Shown here piece after piece: positions 30,770-42,763 of a DNA stretch of 64,000 nucleotides (position 1 is its first letter; every line of letters starts with the position of its first letter). Below the pieces are notes generated by a model. The model had not been told where the DNA came from, made no database searches, and was given only the letters and a program-made list of their open reading frames with translations. The translations under genes and the position numbers were made by a program. This stretch comes from Phytophthora colocasiae (taxonomy: Eukaryota > Oomycota > Peronosporomycetes > Peronosporales > Peronosporaceae). The DNA lies in assembly GCA_018806915.1 (NCBI GenBank), contig JAGKQI010000046.1:992001-1056000 (forward strand). The letters are read 5' to 3'.

Positions 30770-33700
30770 TTACAAAGTTTGAGATCGGGCAGCGTCGGGA
30801 CTGAAACCTGGCAGCGAGCGGACGAACTTCATAGAGAGACGACTGGCACCGACGCTGGGATGAGAAGATCCGGAGCGGTAGTGGGTACGCCAGGGATCCT
30901 GACGATCGCAGTCATCGAGAGCAGCCACAAGATCTTGCGGGGGATCCGCCCCAGCGGCGACGGCTTCGGCTCCTGGATACCAGATGGTATCCTCCGAAGG
31001 CAGAGGGAAGTGGATGAAGTGTGGGTCCAACCAGAGATCCAAATCACAACACCCGGTCAAACGCATCCTGTCGAAGATCCTGTTTTGCAGCTTGCGATAG
31101 TTGTCCCGCGCGTGGGATCCGCGATTCTTTCTGCGACGATAGAAGCCTGCGAACCAGCTGTCCGCCTTGCGTAGCTCGGCAGAGATAGGGAACGAATGTG
31201 TGGATTCCCAAATCGCTTGGAGATTGGCAGACTCAAACGCGTCATACCAACTCAAGATCTCCGCCAGCCGAGGCGACAGATCCTCCTGGAAGGTATAAGG
31301 GGGCGGAGCTCGAGACCCGAGATCTTTCCACGGCTCCGTCGCGTATAACCGAACGATGTGGGCCCGGGAGAGGAGATCCGGGACATAACTGTCCAGACCC
31401 GGACCACCACGGCCAGTACGGAGTGGGAACAACCACCCAGGACGACGACAAGCGTTCATGCCGTTGGCGGAAAGCGTTAGAAGACTCAGCTGGCTGACTT
31501 CATCCGAGATCCAGGGAGCCACTTCCTCGGGAGCCATCGGGCGAGGATCTCTGACGGCAGGAACAAACTCCTTCAGTGGGCCAAAAGCTTCAAATTGCAG
31601 CTCTTCGACATTTCCCTGAGAACCTACCTCGGAAGTTACCAGAGGCATAGGTGATGAACGGCTGGACCCGTCATTGGGCGGAACTGTGGAAGCATCGCCG
31701 ATCTCGATGGGAGCGGACGCTGATCCTTCCCGGATGATCGCCGACGTAACTCTGACCGTGAGCGCGACTTGGCAGCCCGCACCTGCTCGTCCTCAGATCC
31801 TTCCGATTCCCCGCTGGAGCCAACTTCTTGATCATCTTGTACGGCGGATCCGGACAAATTCCCTTCGCTGGAGCCTTGTGATGACTCGTGGGTCCTGATA
31901 GCTGGGGCGGGAGGATCCGTTGGGACTGCTGGATCGGGGACCCTTGTGTTCTCGCTTAAAAGAGACCCTTCCGTCGGTTGGTTCGGAGTTTCTCCGGATC
32001 CGGAATCTGCGGACTCTGGATCCTGCCCCGGATGTTCTTCCCTTGCCTCCCCGAAGTCAAAATCCGGATGGTTTTCCGTCTCATCCACCCCCGTGTGGAT
32101 GGGAGCAGGCGCAGGCTGAGACGCGGTATCGGAAGGCTTAACAGAGCTAGTATGACGGGGGATCTTCGGCGGAGGTTCTTCTGTCGAAGAAGAAACGTCA
32201 CTGTGCCGACGTTTGGAGGAAGAAGACCCTCTAGTAGTAGACGTCTCCGACAGCCCACTCGGCGCGTTCGACGAGCTGCGCATCGCCATGGAAGCGATCG
32301 ATGCTAGATTCCGAAGAGCCGCCGTACGCTCGTCAATGACGCTACGGTGCTCCTCCTCCAGGGCGACATGCTCCTGTCTGAGTGCGTCGTGCCTCGTCTG
32401 GAGATCTTGATAGCTTCCGCGGAGACGCCTGAGACCTTCTTGGTCGACTGATGCTTGTGTCAACGACGCCGTCAGCTTCTCAGATTCCCTCTTCAGACGT
32501 TGGATCTCGTCCCCTTGATCCCGAATAATCTGGTCCTTCCGGCGAAGACCTGTCTCGCTTGGTCTCGCTCAAGAGTTACGGTGGAGATCTTCCGTGTGGC
32601 TTTGTCCAGGGCTTGAGTCACCTGATCTCGCATGCGGAGAGCTTGATCACGCTCGAGGCGGATCCGATCGAGATCCGCGCTCATCTTCTTCTGATCCGAT
32701 GTCTGGCTTCGGATCCTGTCGAGTTCGCGCTTGGCCCTCTCCCTGGCTTGATCCGCGCGGTCCCGTCGGTCATTCGCTTCCAGCAGATCCTCTTCGACCC
32801 TCCGGAGACGTTTTTCAACGTTCAGACGCTTGTGCGCGAGGCTCTCAGCCCGCCTTTGCTGTCGCTCCGTCTCCTCCCGAGCGTTGCGGTTCTCCTGCTC
32901 CAAGCGCGTAAGGTTCTCGTGGGCCCGGCCAAGCTTCTGAAGGGTGTGTGCATGTACCCGGTGCAGATCCTCACGTTTGCGCTCTGACTTGGCGAAGAGG
33001 CCCTCCAACTCAGTGATCCTCTCTTTCCGGACGTGGAGTTCCAACTTGAGTGAGTCGACCGTCTTGACGAGGTTCTGCTGAGGGAGTTGCTTGAGCGATT
33101 CGCGCAACCGATCCCGGTGAGCCCTGAGTTCTTCGATCTTGTGCGCTTGTTGATCACAACGGATAGCCGACTCTGCGAGCTGGACGCTGGTGCGATCGCG
33201 CTCGAGTGCAGCCGCATCTCGTGCAGCCTCCACCGCCCGCAGCTGAGTTTCCAGGTCCGTCGAACGCTCCAATAATTCTGAAGACTCTTCACGCTGATCC
33301 TCGAGATCTTGGACCAGCCGAACTACCGAAGGATGCTCCACCGAGATATCTTCCCAGCAATCTGTCGCTTGAGCCCCATGGCGTAGTCCTGCAGGATGGA
33401 GTAGGCCTCTGCCGAAGATGCCTCCAGATCGGAATACCGGACCTTGAGAGTGTCTAACTCGCGCAAATCATCCTTGAGCCGATCCAGATCTTGCACCGCT
33501 TCCGCTTCCTTCTGCTTCGCTAACCGGAGGGCAGCTTGGGAGACATCATATCGACGCTGCGCGAAATCAATGAAAGCTTGGGCAGTGTCCAGGCGAGGCT
33601 GCAGCGTGTTGTGAAGCTCTTCATTATGTCGGCGCGCCGCGGTAAGATCATGGAGCACCTGCTGGTAGCTGTCCTGCATCTCGGTATACCCAGCAGCGAG

Positions 33701-33883
33701 AGACTGAAGCGAGGCAACGGCATCATATACGGGGTTCAAATCTGGAACAGTAGGGGTCACAGCCGCAGTGGGATCGGAAGGAGCTTGGTCGCAATGCGGG
33801 CAAGGGTGCTGAGTCGCAGGGCGACCCTGGCCGAAGAACACCGTGGTATACGCAGAAGAATCGGCGTCGGCAGAGCGATCCAT
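30770..33883 (-). pseudogene. C1 antisense gene, broken copy
   Basis: The gene lies opposite to gag-pol between pol and the 3' LTR, from ATG 33883 (MDRSADADSSAYTTVFFGQG) to a stop at 30770. It is split into frames 33883-33323, 33341-32493, 32463-31636 and 31648-30770. The break after QIAG, in a G-run, is private to C1. The one after QARQVFAG is shared with C2. Compared with C2 it keeps 13 extra residues (EGSEDEQVRAAKS). For the architecture see the C2 copy. I do not recognise the family. Confidence 0.75.
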
Positions 33884-33986
33884 TTTCGCTGAGGTGGTGA
33901 TTTGAGGAAGTGGTGGATCGGACTGGGAATTTGTATGGGAACGACGTGATGCCGTTGTGCGGCAACAACCTCGTCCCAGGGGCGGT

Positions 33987-35367
33987 TGTGGTGAAGCGGA
34001 TCCAAATCAAGCCAGATATGATGCGGATCGACCACGATGATGGGTGACGTGCGACATGGGGCTATGACAAGGACAAATACCTGACGCGTGGAACCTACTC
34101 TAGGACGGATCCTACGTTAGGATCCGGTGAGCCTGGCCGACCTAAGTCCGGATCCTGTCATCTTAAGTTCGGATCCTCCGTCGCCTAAGTACGGATCCAG
34201 TATCCCGATTAAGTACGGATCCAGTCTCCCGATTAAGTACGGATCCAGTCTCCCGATTAAGTACGGATCAGATCTAAGATCCCAAGATCCAAAGATCCAA
34301 GGCCCAGGATCCGGGATCCTCGGATCCCAAGTGGGATCCTTGAGATCCAGGATCCCCAAGATCCCAAGATCCAAGATCCAAGACTCAAGATCCAATATCC
34401 AACGCCCAGGATCCGGGATCCTCGGATCCCAAGTCGGATCCTCAAGATCCAAGACATCGACGAAGTGAAGCAGCTGCAGGAGAGCCGGCATGATCCAAGA
34501 TAGAGATCTGCGATGGGAAAGATAGGGTACAAGATGAGAAACTGGTCTAACCATAAATCAGAGAATCGATTTTGCCTTCTAGTGCGCAAGTGGACTTCCT
34601 CGGAGTAAAGACAAGGGAAGAGGATAGCATATTGGCCTCCCCTTAGTGTTCCTGTAAGTCACTTCGCACACCTAGCTACAGCTAAGACCGGATCCCCGAT
34701 TTGGCCGGCTTACCTTACGCTAGGGTGAGGATCTCTCGGTATCTCAACAACCCCCCCCTAGAGAGTCGAATTTACCTTCTAGGGCGTAAGTGGTTTTCTT
34801 CAGGACTTAGGACAAGGGAAGAGGATAGTGTATTGGCCTCCCCTTAGTGTTCCTGCAACTCACTGCGCCTACCTAGCTACAGCTAAGACCGGATCCCCGA
34901 TTTGGCCGGCTTACCTTACGCTAGTGAAGACCCCGGATCCAACGGTGTTGATTGCTTAACCGTAGGATCCCTCGACTTCTCAACCACCCCAAGACCAACC
35001 GCTACAGGAGGCGGCAAGCAAGACAGTAAAGGAAAAGGAAAAGGAACCCCACACCCACCAAGGCAACCCCGGATCCAAGGATCCACCTGATCTTCGAGTC
35101 CAAGACCAAGATCCCCCCAACCAGGACCTGTGTGCAGGAACCCCCACGCAAGTCCAACCTCCCAAGTCCCCGCCAAGGACGTTCAAGCCCTCACGCCTGT
35201 GTACACTCTCCCGTTCCTGAGAGAGCAGATCCCGCCCACTGACGGGTACACAAGGTGAGCCTCAGCAACCCCCACGGTTATCGGAGTACCCCCTCCGTTA
35301 GTCAGTGTCTGGGCGCCGTGTGTGAACGTTGGATCCCTGCTCATTCCAGCGGATCCACTACACCACA
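33987..35367 (+). repeat. C1 3' LTR
   Basis: 1,381 bp from TGTGGTGAAGCGG to CTACACCACA, with inverted ends TGTGGTG/CACCACA. It contains three 24-bp units (about 34188-34268), a GGATCC minisatellite (about 34266-34450) and two diverged 208-bp units. It is 190 bp shorter than the C2 3' LTR because of fewer minisatellite units. Confidence 0.92.
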
Positions 35368-37277
35368 GACTCATTCCTTCCAGGTGGATAGGAAGATTCA
35401 CAACAGCATGTGATGAACCTTGTGTAGGAAATCCGAACAGTCGCATGCAAGCCTCTACCGGAGAAATATAGCGACCCAGTAAGTACTGGAGAATCTCGTT
35501 CGCCTGAATTTCCTTCAATAGTGATCGTCGTCATATCCGAACCCTTGTAGACGTACTTGTAGATGTACTTCACTGCCTTGTTTGTAGCACATACTTCCAC
35601 GTTGATGTGACAGTCATATTTCTGCGATAGGAATGGGTTGTAAGGTACGACCCACTGGTTGATCTTTGCGTTATCCCACACCTTCCCCTTGTGCCTCAGA
35701 ATTCCGTCAGGTCGACGACATCTCTTGTACGTAGGATACTTATCCTCAGCCATTATCGTTTCTTCTGCGAACTGTTTGGGGAATTTCTTGGAGCATTTAC
35801 CGTTCTTCATGCAGGGACAGTTGGGGTTTTGTTGCCCACAGGGACCATGCAACATATTTGAAATGACGGTTTCATAGAGCTCAGGGTGTGTCTCCTTGTC
35901 TGGTAGCTCGGCTGACGACAACCGGTCGACATCCTCCGCCGTTGCGGGCTTGTCTTCCGGTCGCATAATCAGCAGGATATGGGCGTGTGGAAGACCATGT
36001 TTTTGGTATTCCACCACGTGAACCCGAGCAGCTACAATACCCAGCAGGCCTTCGTCGAGGTCCTTGTTGAGGCTCTTCAGCTTCTGCATGAACACACGCG
36101 CAACAATGTCCGGTCGATCAGATGCCTTCTCTCCAGGTCTAATATTTTCCTTGATTTCAGGCCAGTTCGGGTTACACGTCATGGTGATGAACAGATTGGG
36201 TGCACCCGTCTCTCGAACTATAGCCATAGCATCCAGGAAACGGTTGTACATGTAGCGCGACCCTCCCGTAAAGGTTGGAGGTATAATAACCTTGCGGTCG
36301 ATGTTTTCTGCTTCAGGTTCAGCTGGGACTACCCCTGTGTCCCGTGGCTGTCGTGTAGTAGCCGTAGATCTACGTTGTGCCACTTCCTCATTTGCCGCCA
36401 CACGGTGTACATCGATAGATTCGTTCCGCAGGGCATCGGTGAGACCTTGCAGTGTTTCCAATCTGTACTGGAGTTGGTTCTTTTCTATGAACCGCAGGCC
36501 TTCTTGTTCACATTTGGCCCATTGGTCCACACAATACTGCTGGGTTAGGCGACCTCCTCGGAGAATGAGAGAATTGCTCGCAGTCCGGTCATGAAGAACA
36601 TACGATTCGTACTCTCGGAGTGACATCGTCAGTGGTTTACCGTTACGGTCCACGTGGTCACCCACATACGGAAGTTCGTATGTCCATCCTGGCTCTCCGT
36701 ACGGAAACAGGAGAGGGTATTAAAGTGGATCGTAGCTCTCACTCGTTTCATAAATTCGTTTGAAGCCTCCCTGACGGGTATTTAAAATGATATCTCTGTG
36801 CTCAGCCGCAGCTCGATCAATAATGATAGCTGCCACTTCGGATGCAGTGGGTACATTGTGGGTACCCGGGTTTGTGTTCCGCGCCACATGCAATCGAAGC
36901 CGGAGGTCCTCATCTCGAGGGAGAAACTCATGGAGACGCAGTGCAGGGTTATCACAAGGTCTTGCTTCACCAGCCGCTAACTGCCGTGCGAACTGCTCCA
37001 CGGCTGCTTGGTACGCCGGTCCAGCACGATCAATCAACAGTCTGCGAGCGTTTAGAAACTGTTATGTGTACCCGTTGTGGGCAGTCGTCACCTGATCGAT
37101 TTTTCCCAGAATGGCCGGGTCCAATCCATCTGTCATTCCCATCCGGCTTGCTACGCGTGCTTCCATATCCGGATCATTGATGTACACTTGCGCAAACATC
37201 GGTCGTCGGTTCGGTGGTGGTAGCAACGCTCCCCTGCGATGGCACACAGAACCCTGTACGCGGAAGTTGTATACACC
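35368..37277 (-). pseudogene. Helitron Rep (HUH) half
   Basis: Minus-strand Helitron N-terminal region. It starts mid-protein (GVYNFRVQGSVCHRRGALLP at 37277), passes two in-frame TAA stops (37062-37064 and 36720-36722, the latter in YDPL*YPLLFPYGEPGW) and continues into a 435-codon frame. The rolling-circle HUH motif is GLPHAHILL (about 35990), and the Tyr-rich active-site motif is AVKYIYKYVYKGSD (about 35540). A frameshift near 35510 leads to EIQANEILQYLLGRYISPVE, ending HLEGMS at the junction with the C1 LTR. Rep nicks one strand to start rolling-circle transposition. The helicase half is at 61098-63482. Confidence 0.92.
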
Positions 37278-38848
37278 TGTGGTGTAGTGGATCCGCTGGA
37301 ATGAGCAGGGATCCAACGTTCACACACGGCGCCCAGACACTGACTAACGGAGGGGGTACTCCGATAACCGTGGGGGTTGCTGAGGCTCACCTTGTGTACC
37401 CGTCAGTGGGCGGGATCTGCTCTCTCAGGAACGGGAGAGTGTACACAGGCGTGAGGGCTTGAACGTCCTTGGCGGGGACTTGGGAGGTTGGACTTGCGTG
37501 GGGGTTCCTGCACACAGGTCCTGGTTGGGGGGATCTTGGTCTTGGACTCGAAGATCAGGTGGATCCTTGGATCCGGGGTTGCCTTGGTGGGTGTGGGGTT
37601 CCTTTTCCTTTTCCTTTACTGTCTTGCTTGCCGCCTCCTGTAGCGGTTGGTCTTGGGGTGGTTGAGAAGTCGAGGGATCCTACGGTTAAGCAATCAACAC
37701 CGTTGGATCCGGGGTCTTCACTAGCGTAAGGTAAGCCGGCCAAATCGGGGATCCGGTCTTAGCTGTAGCTAGGTAGGCGCAGTGAGTTGCAGGAACACTA
37801 AGGGGAGGCCAATACACTATCCTCTTCCCTTGTCCTAAGTCCTGAAGAAAACCACTTACGCCCTAGAAGGTAAATTCGACTCTCTAGGGGGGGGGGGGGG
37901 GTTGTTGAGATACCGAGAGATCCTCACCCTAGCGTAAGGTAAGCCGGCCAAATCGGGGATCCGGTCTTAGCTGTAGCTAGGTGTGCGAAGTGACTTACAG
38001 GAACACTAAGGGGAGGCCAATATGCTATCCTCTTCCCTTGTCTTTACTCCGAGGAAGTCCACTTGCGCACTAGAAGGCAAAATCGATTCTCTGATTTATG
38101 GTTAGACCAGTTTCTCATCTTGTACCCTATCTTTCCCATCGCAGATCTCTATCTTGGATCATGCCGGCTCTCCTGCAGCTGCTTCACTTCGTCGATGTCT
38201 TGGATCTTGAGGATCCGACTTGGGATCCGAGGATCCCGGATCCTGGGCGTTGGATATTGGATCTTGAGTCTTGGATCTTGGATCTTGGGATCTTGGGGAT
38301 CCTGGATCTCAAGGATCCAACTTAGGATCCGAGGATCCCGGATCCTGGGCGTTGGATCTTGGATCTTGAGTCTTGGATCTTGGATCTTGGGATCTTGGGG
38401 ATCCTGGATCTCGAGGATCCAACTTGGGATCCGAGGATTCCGGATCCTGGGCCTTGGATCTTGGATCTTGGGATCTTGGGGATCCTGGATCTCAAGGATC
38501 CCACTTGGGATCCGAGGATCCCGGATCCTGGGCCTTGGATCTTTGGATCTTGGGATCTTAGATCTGATCCGTACTTAATCGGGAGACTGGATCCGTACTT
38601 AATCGGGAGACTGGATCCGTACTTAATCGGGATACTGGATCCGTACTTAGGCGACGGAGGATCCGAACTTAAGATGACAGGATCCGGACTTAGGTCGGCC
38701 AGGCTCACCGGATCCTAACGTAGGATCCGTCCTAGAGTAGGTTCCACGCGTCAGGTATTTGTCCTTGTCATAGCCCCATGTCGCACGTCACCCATCATCG
38801 TGGTCGATCCGCATCATATCTGGCTTGATTTGGATCCGCTTCACCACA
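37278..38848 (-). repeat. C2 3' LTR
   Basis: 1,571 bp with ends TGTGGTG/CACCACA. It holds two 208-bp units starting CTAGCGTAAGGTAAGCCGG at 37721 and 37929, a 15-base G-run at about 37887, and a GGATCC/GGATCTTG minisatellite at 38190-38565. Confidence 0.92.
38190..38565. repeat. GGATCC/GGATCTTG minisatellite in the C LTR
   Basis: Repeats of GGATCTTGGGATCTTGGGGA and GGATCCGAGGATCCCGGATC blocks, about 95-120 bp each. There are about four blocks here and two in the C1 LTR (34266-34450). A similar array lies at 60450-60840 in the C2 5' LTR. Confidence 0.85.
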
Positions 38849-38951
38849 ACCGCCCCTGGGACGAGGTTGTTGCCGCACAACGGCATCACGTCGTTCCCAT
38901 ACAAATTCCCAGTCCGATCCACCACTTCCTCAAATCACCACCTCAGCGAAA

Positions 38952-41900
38952 ATGGATCGCTCTGCCGACGCCGATTCTTCTGCGTATACCACGGTGTTCT
39001 TCGGCCAGGGTCGCCCTGCGACTCAGCACCCTTGCCCGCATTGCGACCAAGCTCCTTCCGATCCCACTGCGGCTGTGACCCCTACTGTTCCAGATTTGAA
39101 CCCCGTATATGATGCCGTTGCCTCGCTTCAGTCTCTCGCTGCTGGGTATACCGAGATGCAGGACAGCTACCAGCAGGTGCTCCATGATCTTACCGCGGCG
39201 CGCCGACATAATGAAGAGCTTCACAACACGCTGCAGCCTCGCCTGGACACTGCCCAAGCTTTCATTGATTTCGCGCAGCGTCGATATGATGTCTCCCAAG
39301 CTGCCCTCCGGTTAGCGAAGCAGAAGGAAGCGGAAGCGGTGCAAGATCTGGATCGGCTCAAGGATGATTTGCGCGAGTTAGACACTCTCAAGGTCCGGTA
39401 TTCCGATCTGGAGGCATCTTCGGCAGAGGCCTACTCCATCCTGCAGGACTACGCCATGGGGCTCGAGCGACAGATTGCTGGGGAAGATATCTCGGTGGAG
39501 CATCCTTCGGTAGTTCGGCTGGTCCAAGATCTCGAGGATCAGCGTGAAGAGTCTTCAGAATTATTGGAGCGTTCGACGGACCTGGAAACTCAGCTGCGGG
39601 CGGTGGAGGCTGCACGAGATGCGGCTGCACTCGAGCGCGATCGCACCAGCGTCCAGCTCGCAGAGTCGGCTATCCGTTGTGATCAACAAGCGCACAAGAT
39701 CGAAGAACTCAGGGCTCACCGATCGGTTGCGCGAATCGCTCAAGCAACTCCTCAGCAGAACCTCGTCAAGACGGTCGACTCACTCAAGTTGGAACTCCAC
39801 GTCCGGAAAGAGAGGATCACTGAGTTGGAGGGCCTCTTCGCCAAGTCAGAGCGCAAACGTGAGGATCTGCACCGGGTACATGCACACACCCTTCAGAAGC
39901 TTGACCGGGCCCACGAGAACCTTACGCGCTTGGAGCAGGAGAACCGCAACGCTCGGGAGGAGACGGAGCGACAGCAAAGGCGGGCTGAGAGCCTCGCGCA
40001 CAAGCGTCTGAATGTTGAAAAACGTCTCCGGAGGGTCGAAGAGGATCTGCTGGAAGCGAATGACCGACGGGACCGCGCGGATCAAGCCAGGGAGAGGGCC
40101 AAGCGCGAACTCGACAGGATCCGAAGCCAGACATCGGATCAGAAGAAGATGAGCGCGGATCTCGATCGGATCCGCCTCGAGCGTGATCAAGCTCTCCGCA
40201 TGCGAGATCAGGTGACTCAAGCCCTGGACAAAGCCACACGGAAGATCTCCACCGTAACTCTTGAGCGAGACCAAGCGAGACAGGTCTTCGCCGGAAGGAC
40301 CAGATTATTCGGGATCAAGGGGACGAGATCCAACGTCTGAAGAGGGAATCTGAGAAGCTGACGGCGTCGTTGACACAAGCATCAGTCGACCAAGAAGGTC
40401 TCAGGCGTCTCCGCGGAAGCTATCAAGATCTCCAGACGAGGCACGACGCACTCAGACAGGGGCATGCCGCCCTGGAGGAGGAGCACCGTAGCGTCATTGA
40501 CGAGCGTACGGCGGCTCTTCGGAATCTAGCATCGATCGCTTCCATGGCGATGCGCAGCTCGTCGAACGCGCCGAGTGGGCTGTCGGAGACGTCTACTACT
40601 AGAGGGTCTTCTTCCTCCAAACGTCGGCACAGTGACGTTTCTTCTTCGACAGAAGAACCTCCGCCGAAGATCCCCCGTCATACTAGCTCTGTTAAGCCTT
40701 CCGATACCGCGTCTCAGCCTGCGCCTGCTCCCATCCACACGGGGGTGGATGAGACGGAAAACCATCCGGATTTTGACTTCGGGGAGGCAAGGGAAGAACA
40801 TCCGGGGCAGGATCCAGAGTCCGCAGATTCCGGATCCGGAGAAACTCCGAACCAACCGACGGAAGGGTCTCTTTTAAGCGAGAACACAAGGGTCCCCGAT
40901 CCAGCAGTCCCAACGGATCCTCCCGCCCCAGCTATCAGGACCCACGAGTCATCACAAGGCTCCAGCGAAGGGAATTTGTCCGGATCCGCCGTACAAGATG
41001 ATCAAGAAGTTGGCTCCAGCGGGGAATCACGCTCACGGTCAGAGTTACGTCGGCGATCATCCGGGGAAGGATCAGCGTCCGCTCCCATCGAGATCGGCGA
41101 TGCTTCCACAGTTCCGCCCAATGACGGGTCCAGCCGTTCATCACCTATGCCTCTGGTAACTTCCGAGGTAGGTTCTCAGGGAAATGTCGAAGAGCTGCAA
41201 TTTGAAGCTTTTGGCCCACTGAAGGAGTTTGTTCCTGCCGTCAGAGATCCTCGCCCGATGGCTCCCGAGGAAGTGGCTCCCTGGATCTCGGATGAAGTCA
41301 GCCAGCTGAGTCTTCTAACGCTTTCCGCCAACGGCATGAACGCTTGTCGTCGTCCTGGGTGGTTGTTCCCACTCCGTACTGGCCGTGGTGGTCCGGGTCT
41401 GGACAGTTATGTCCCGGATCTCCTCTCCCGGGCCCACATCGTTCGGTTATACGCGACGGAGCCGTGGAAAGATCTCGGGTCTCGAGCTCCGCCCCCTTAT
41501 ACCTTCCAGGAGGATCTGTCGCCTCGGCTGGCGGAGATCTTGAGTTGGTATGACGCGTTTGAGTCTGCCAATCTCCAAGCGATTTGGGAATCCACACATT
41601 CGTTCCCTATCTCTGCCGAGCTACGCAAGGCGGACAGCTGGTTCGCAGGCTTCTATCGTCGCAGAAAGAATCGCGGATCCCACGCGCGGGACAACTATCG
41701 CAAGCTGCAAAACAGGATCTTCGACAGGATGCGTTTGACCGGGTGTTGTGATTTGGATCTCTGGTTGGACCCACACTTCATCCACTTCCCTCTGCCTTCG
41801 GAGGATACCATCTGGTATCCAGGAGCCGAAGCCGTCGCCGCTGGGGCGGATCCCCCGCAAGATCTTGTGGCTGCTCTCGATGACTGCGATCGTCAGGATC

Positions 41901-42025
41901 CCTGGCGTACCCACTACCGCTCCGGATCTTCTCATCCCAGCGTCGGTGCCAGTCGTCTCTCTATGAAGTTCGTCCGCTCGCTGCCAGGTTTCAGTCCCGA
42001 CGCTGCCCGATCTCAAACTTTGTAA
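38952..42025 (+). CDS. C2 antisense gene, coiled-coil protein of unknown function
   Basis: The best copy of the gene opposite to gag-pol. It starts at ATG 38952, about 100 bases from the 3' LTR, and runs 462 codons to 40340; a -1 frame change near 40285 then continues with GLRRKDQIIRDQGDEI into the 551-codon frame ending at 42025. Residues of about 25-35 contain CPHC. About 60-470 is a long coiled coil rich in Glu, Arg, Leu and Gln (QLRAVEAARDAAALERDRTS). A Ser/Pro/Glu-rich disordered part follows, with KRRHSD as a possible nuclear signal. The last about 230 residues look globular (SRAHIVRLYATEPWKDLG, ILSWYDAFESANLQAIWEST). I know no family for it. Gag-like, envelope-like or regulatory roles are all open. 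Confidence 0.7.
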
Positions 42026-42763
42026 GTGGCGTTGCATAATTCCATACATCTTCTTGTCTGTTCTGGTTTTTCTTTCGGGATCCGTACACAATAATCCCGG
42101 CTTTCCAGTGAAACAATAGTGAGGCCCACTGTTTGAAAGCTTGAAAATCCGACTTCAGGATCCAAGGACCCAAACTCTGAGATCCGAGGATCCAAAGATC
42201 CAAAGATCAAAATTCTGAGATCCGAAGATCCAACCTCAGGATCCAAGGATCCAAACTTGGGGATCCGAGGGTCCAGCCTCGGGACCTAGGGATCCAACTT
42301 TAAAAACCCAAGGATCCACTCGGAGATCCGAGGATCCAACCTCAGGACCCAAGGATCCAACTTCAAAAACCCAAGGATCCACTCGGAGATCCGAGGATCC
42401 AACCTCAGGACCCAAGGATCCAACTTCAAAGACCCAAGGATCCACTCGGAGATCCGAGGATCTAACTTCAGGACCCAAGGATCCGACTTCAAAAACCCAA
42501 GGATCCACTCGGAGATCCGAGGATCCAACTTCAGGACCCAAGGATCCGACTTCAAAAACCCAAGGATCCACTCGGAGATCCGAGGATCCAACCTCAGGAC
42601 CCAAGGTGACAAGGCATCGATTTGGCCGGCATCTGTTCCTTCTTCAGGGGTCAACCTTCTTTTCTTCAAATGTAAACATACAGCGCGTCCACTTGCAGTA
42701 AACTGCCAGTCTTCTCTTCCACATTGGCGAGCGCCCTCACCAATGGAAAATCCACCACCTCGG
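42026..42763. repeat. C2 intergenic region with 63-bp minisatellite
   Basis: The counterpart of 30033-30769. Five 63-bp units at 42290-42606 lie between the convergent stops of the antisense gene (42025) and pol (42764), preceded by degenerate GGATCC repeats. Confidence 0.88.

Larger units (their letters stand above)
25987..35367 (+). mobile_element. Ty3/gypsy element C1, 5'-truncated
   Basis: Similarity to C2 begins at 25987 (TCATGAGCCGGATCCC), within the PR-RT linker, so the 5' LTR, gag and protease are missing. About 260 bp present in C2 (46722-46986) are also absent at 26063. RT, two RNase H domains, integrase and chromodomain, a 63-bp minisatellite, the antisense gene and a 3' LTR follow. 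The right flank GACT (35368-35371) is one half of the AGTC duplication whose other half is at 61098. Confidence 0.9.
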
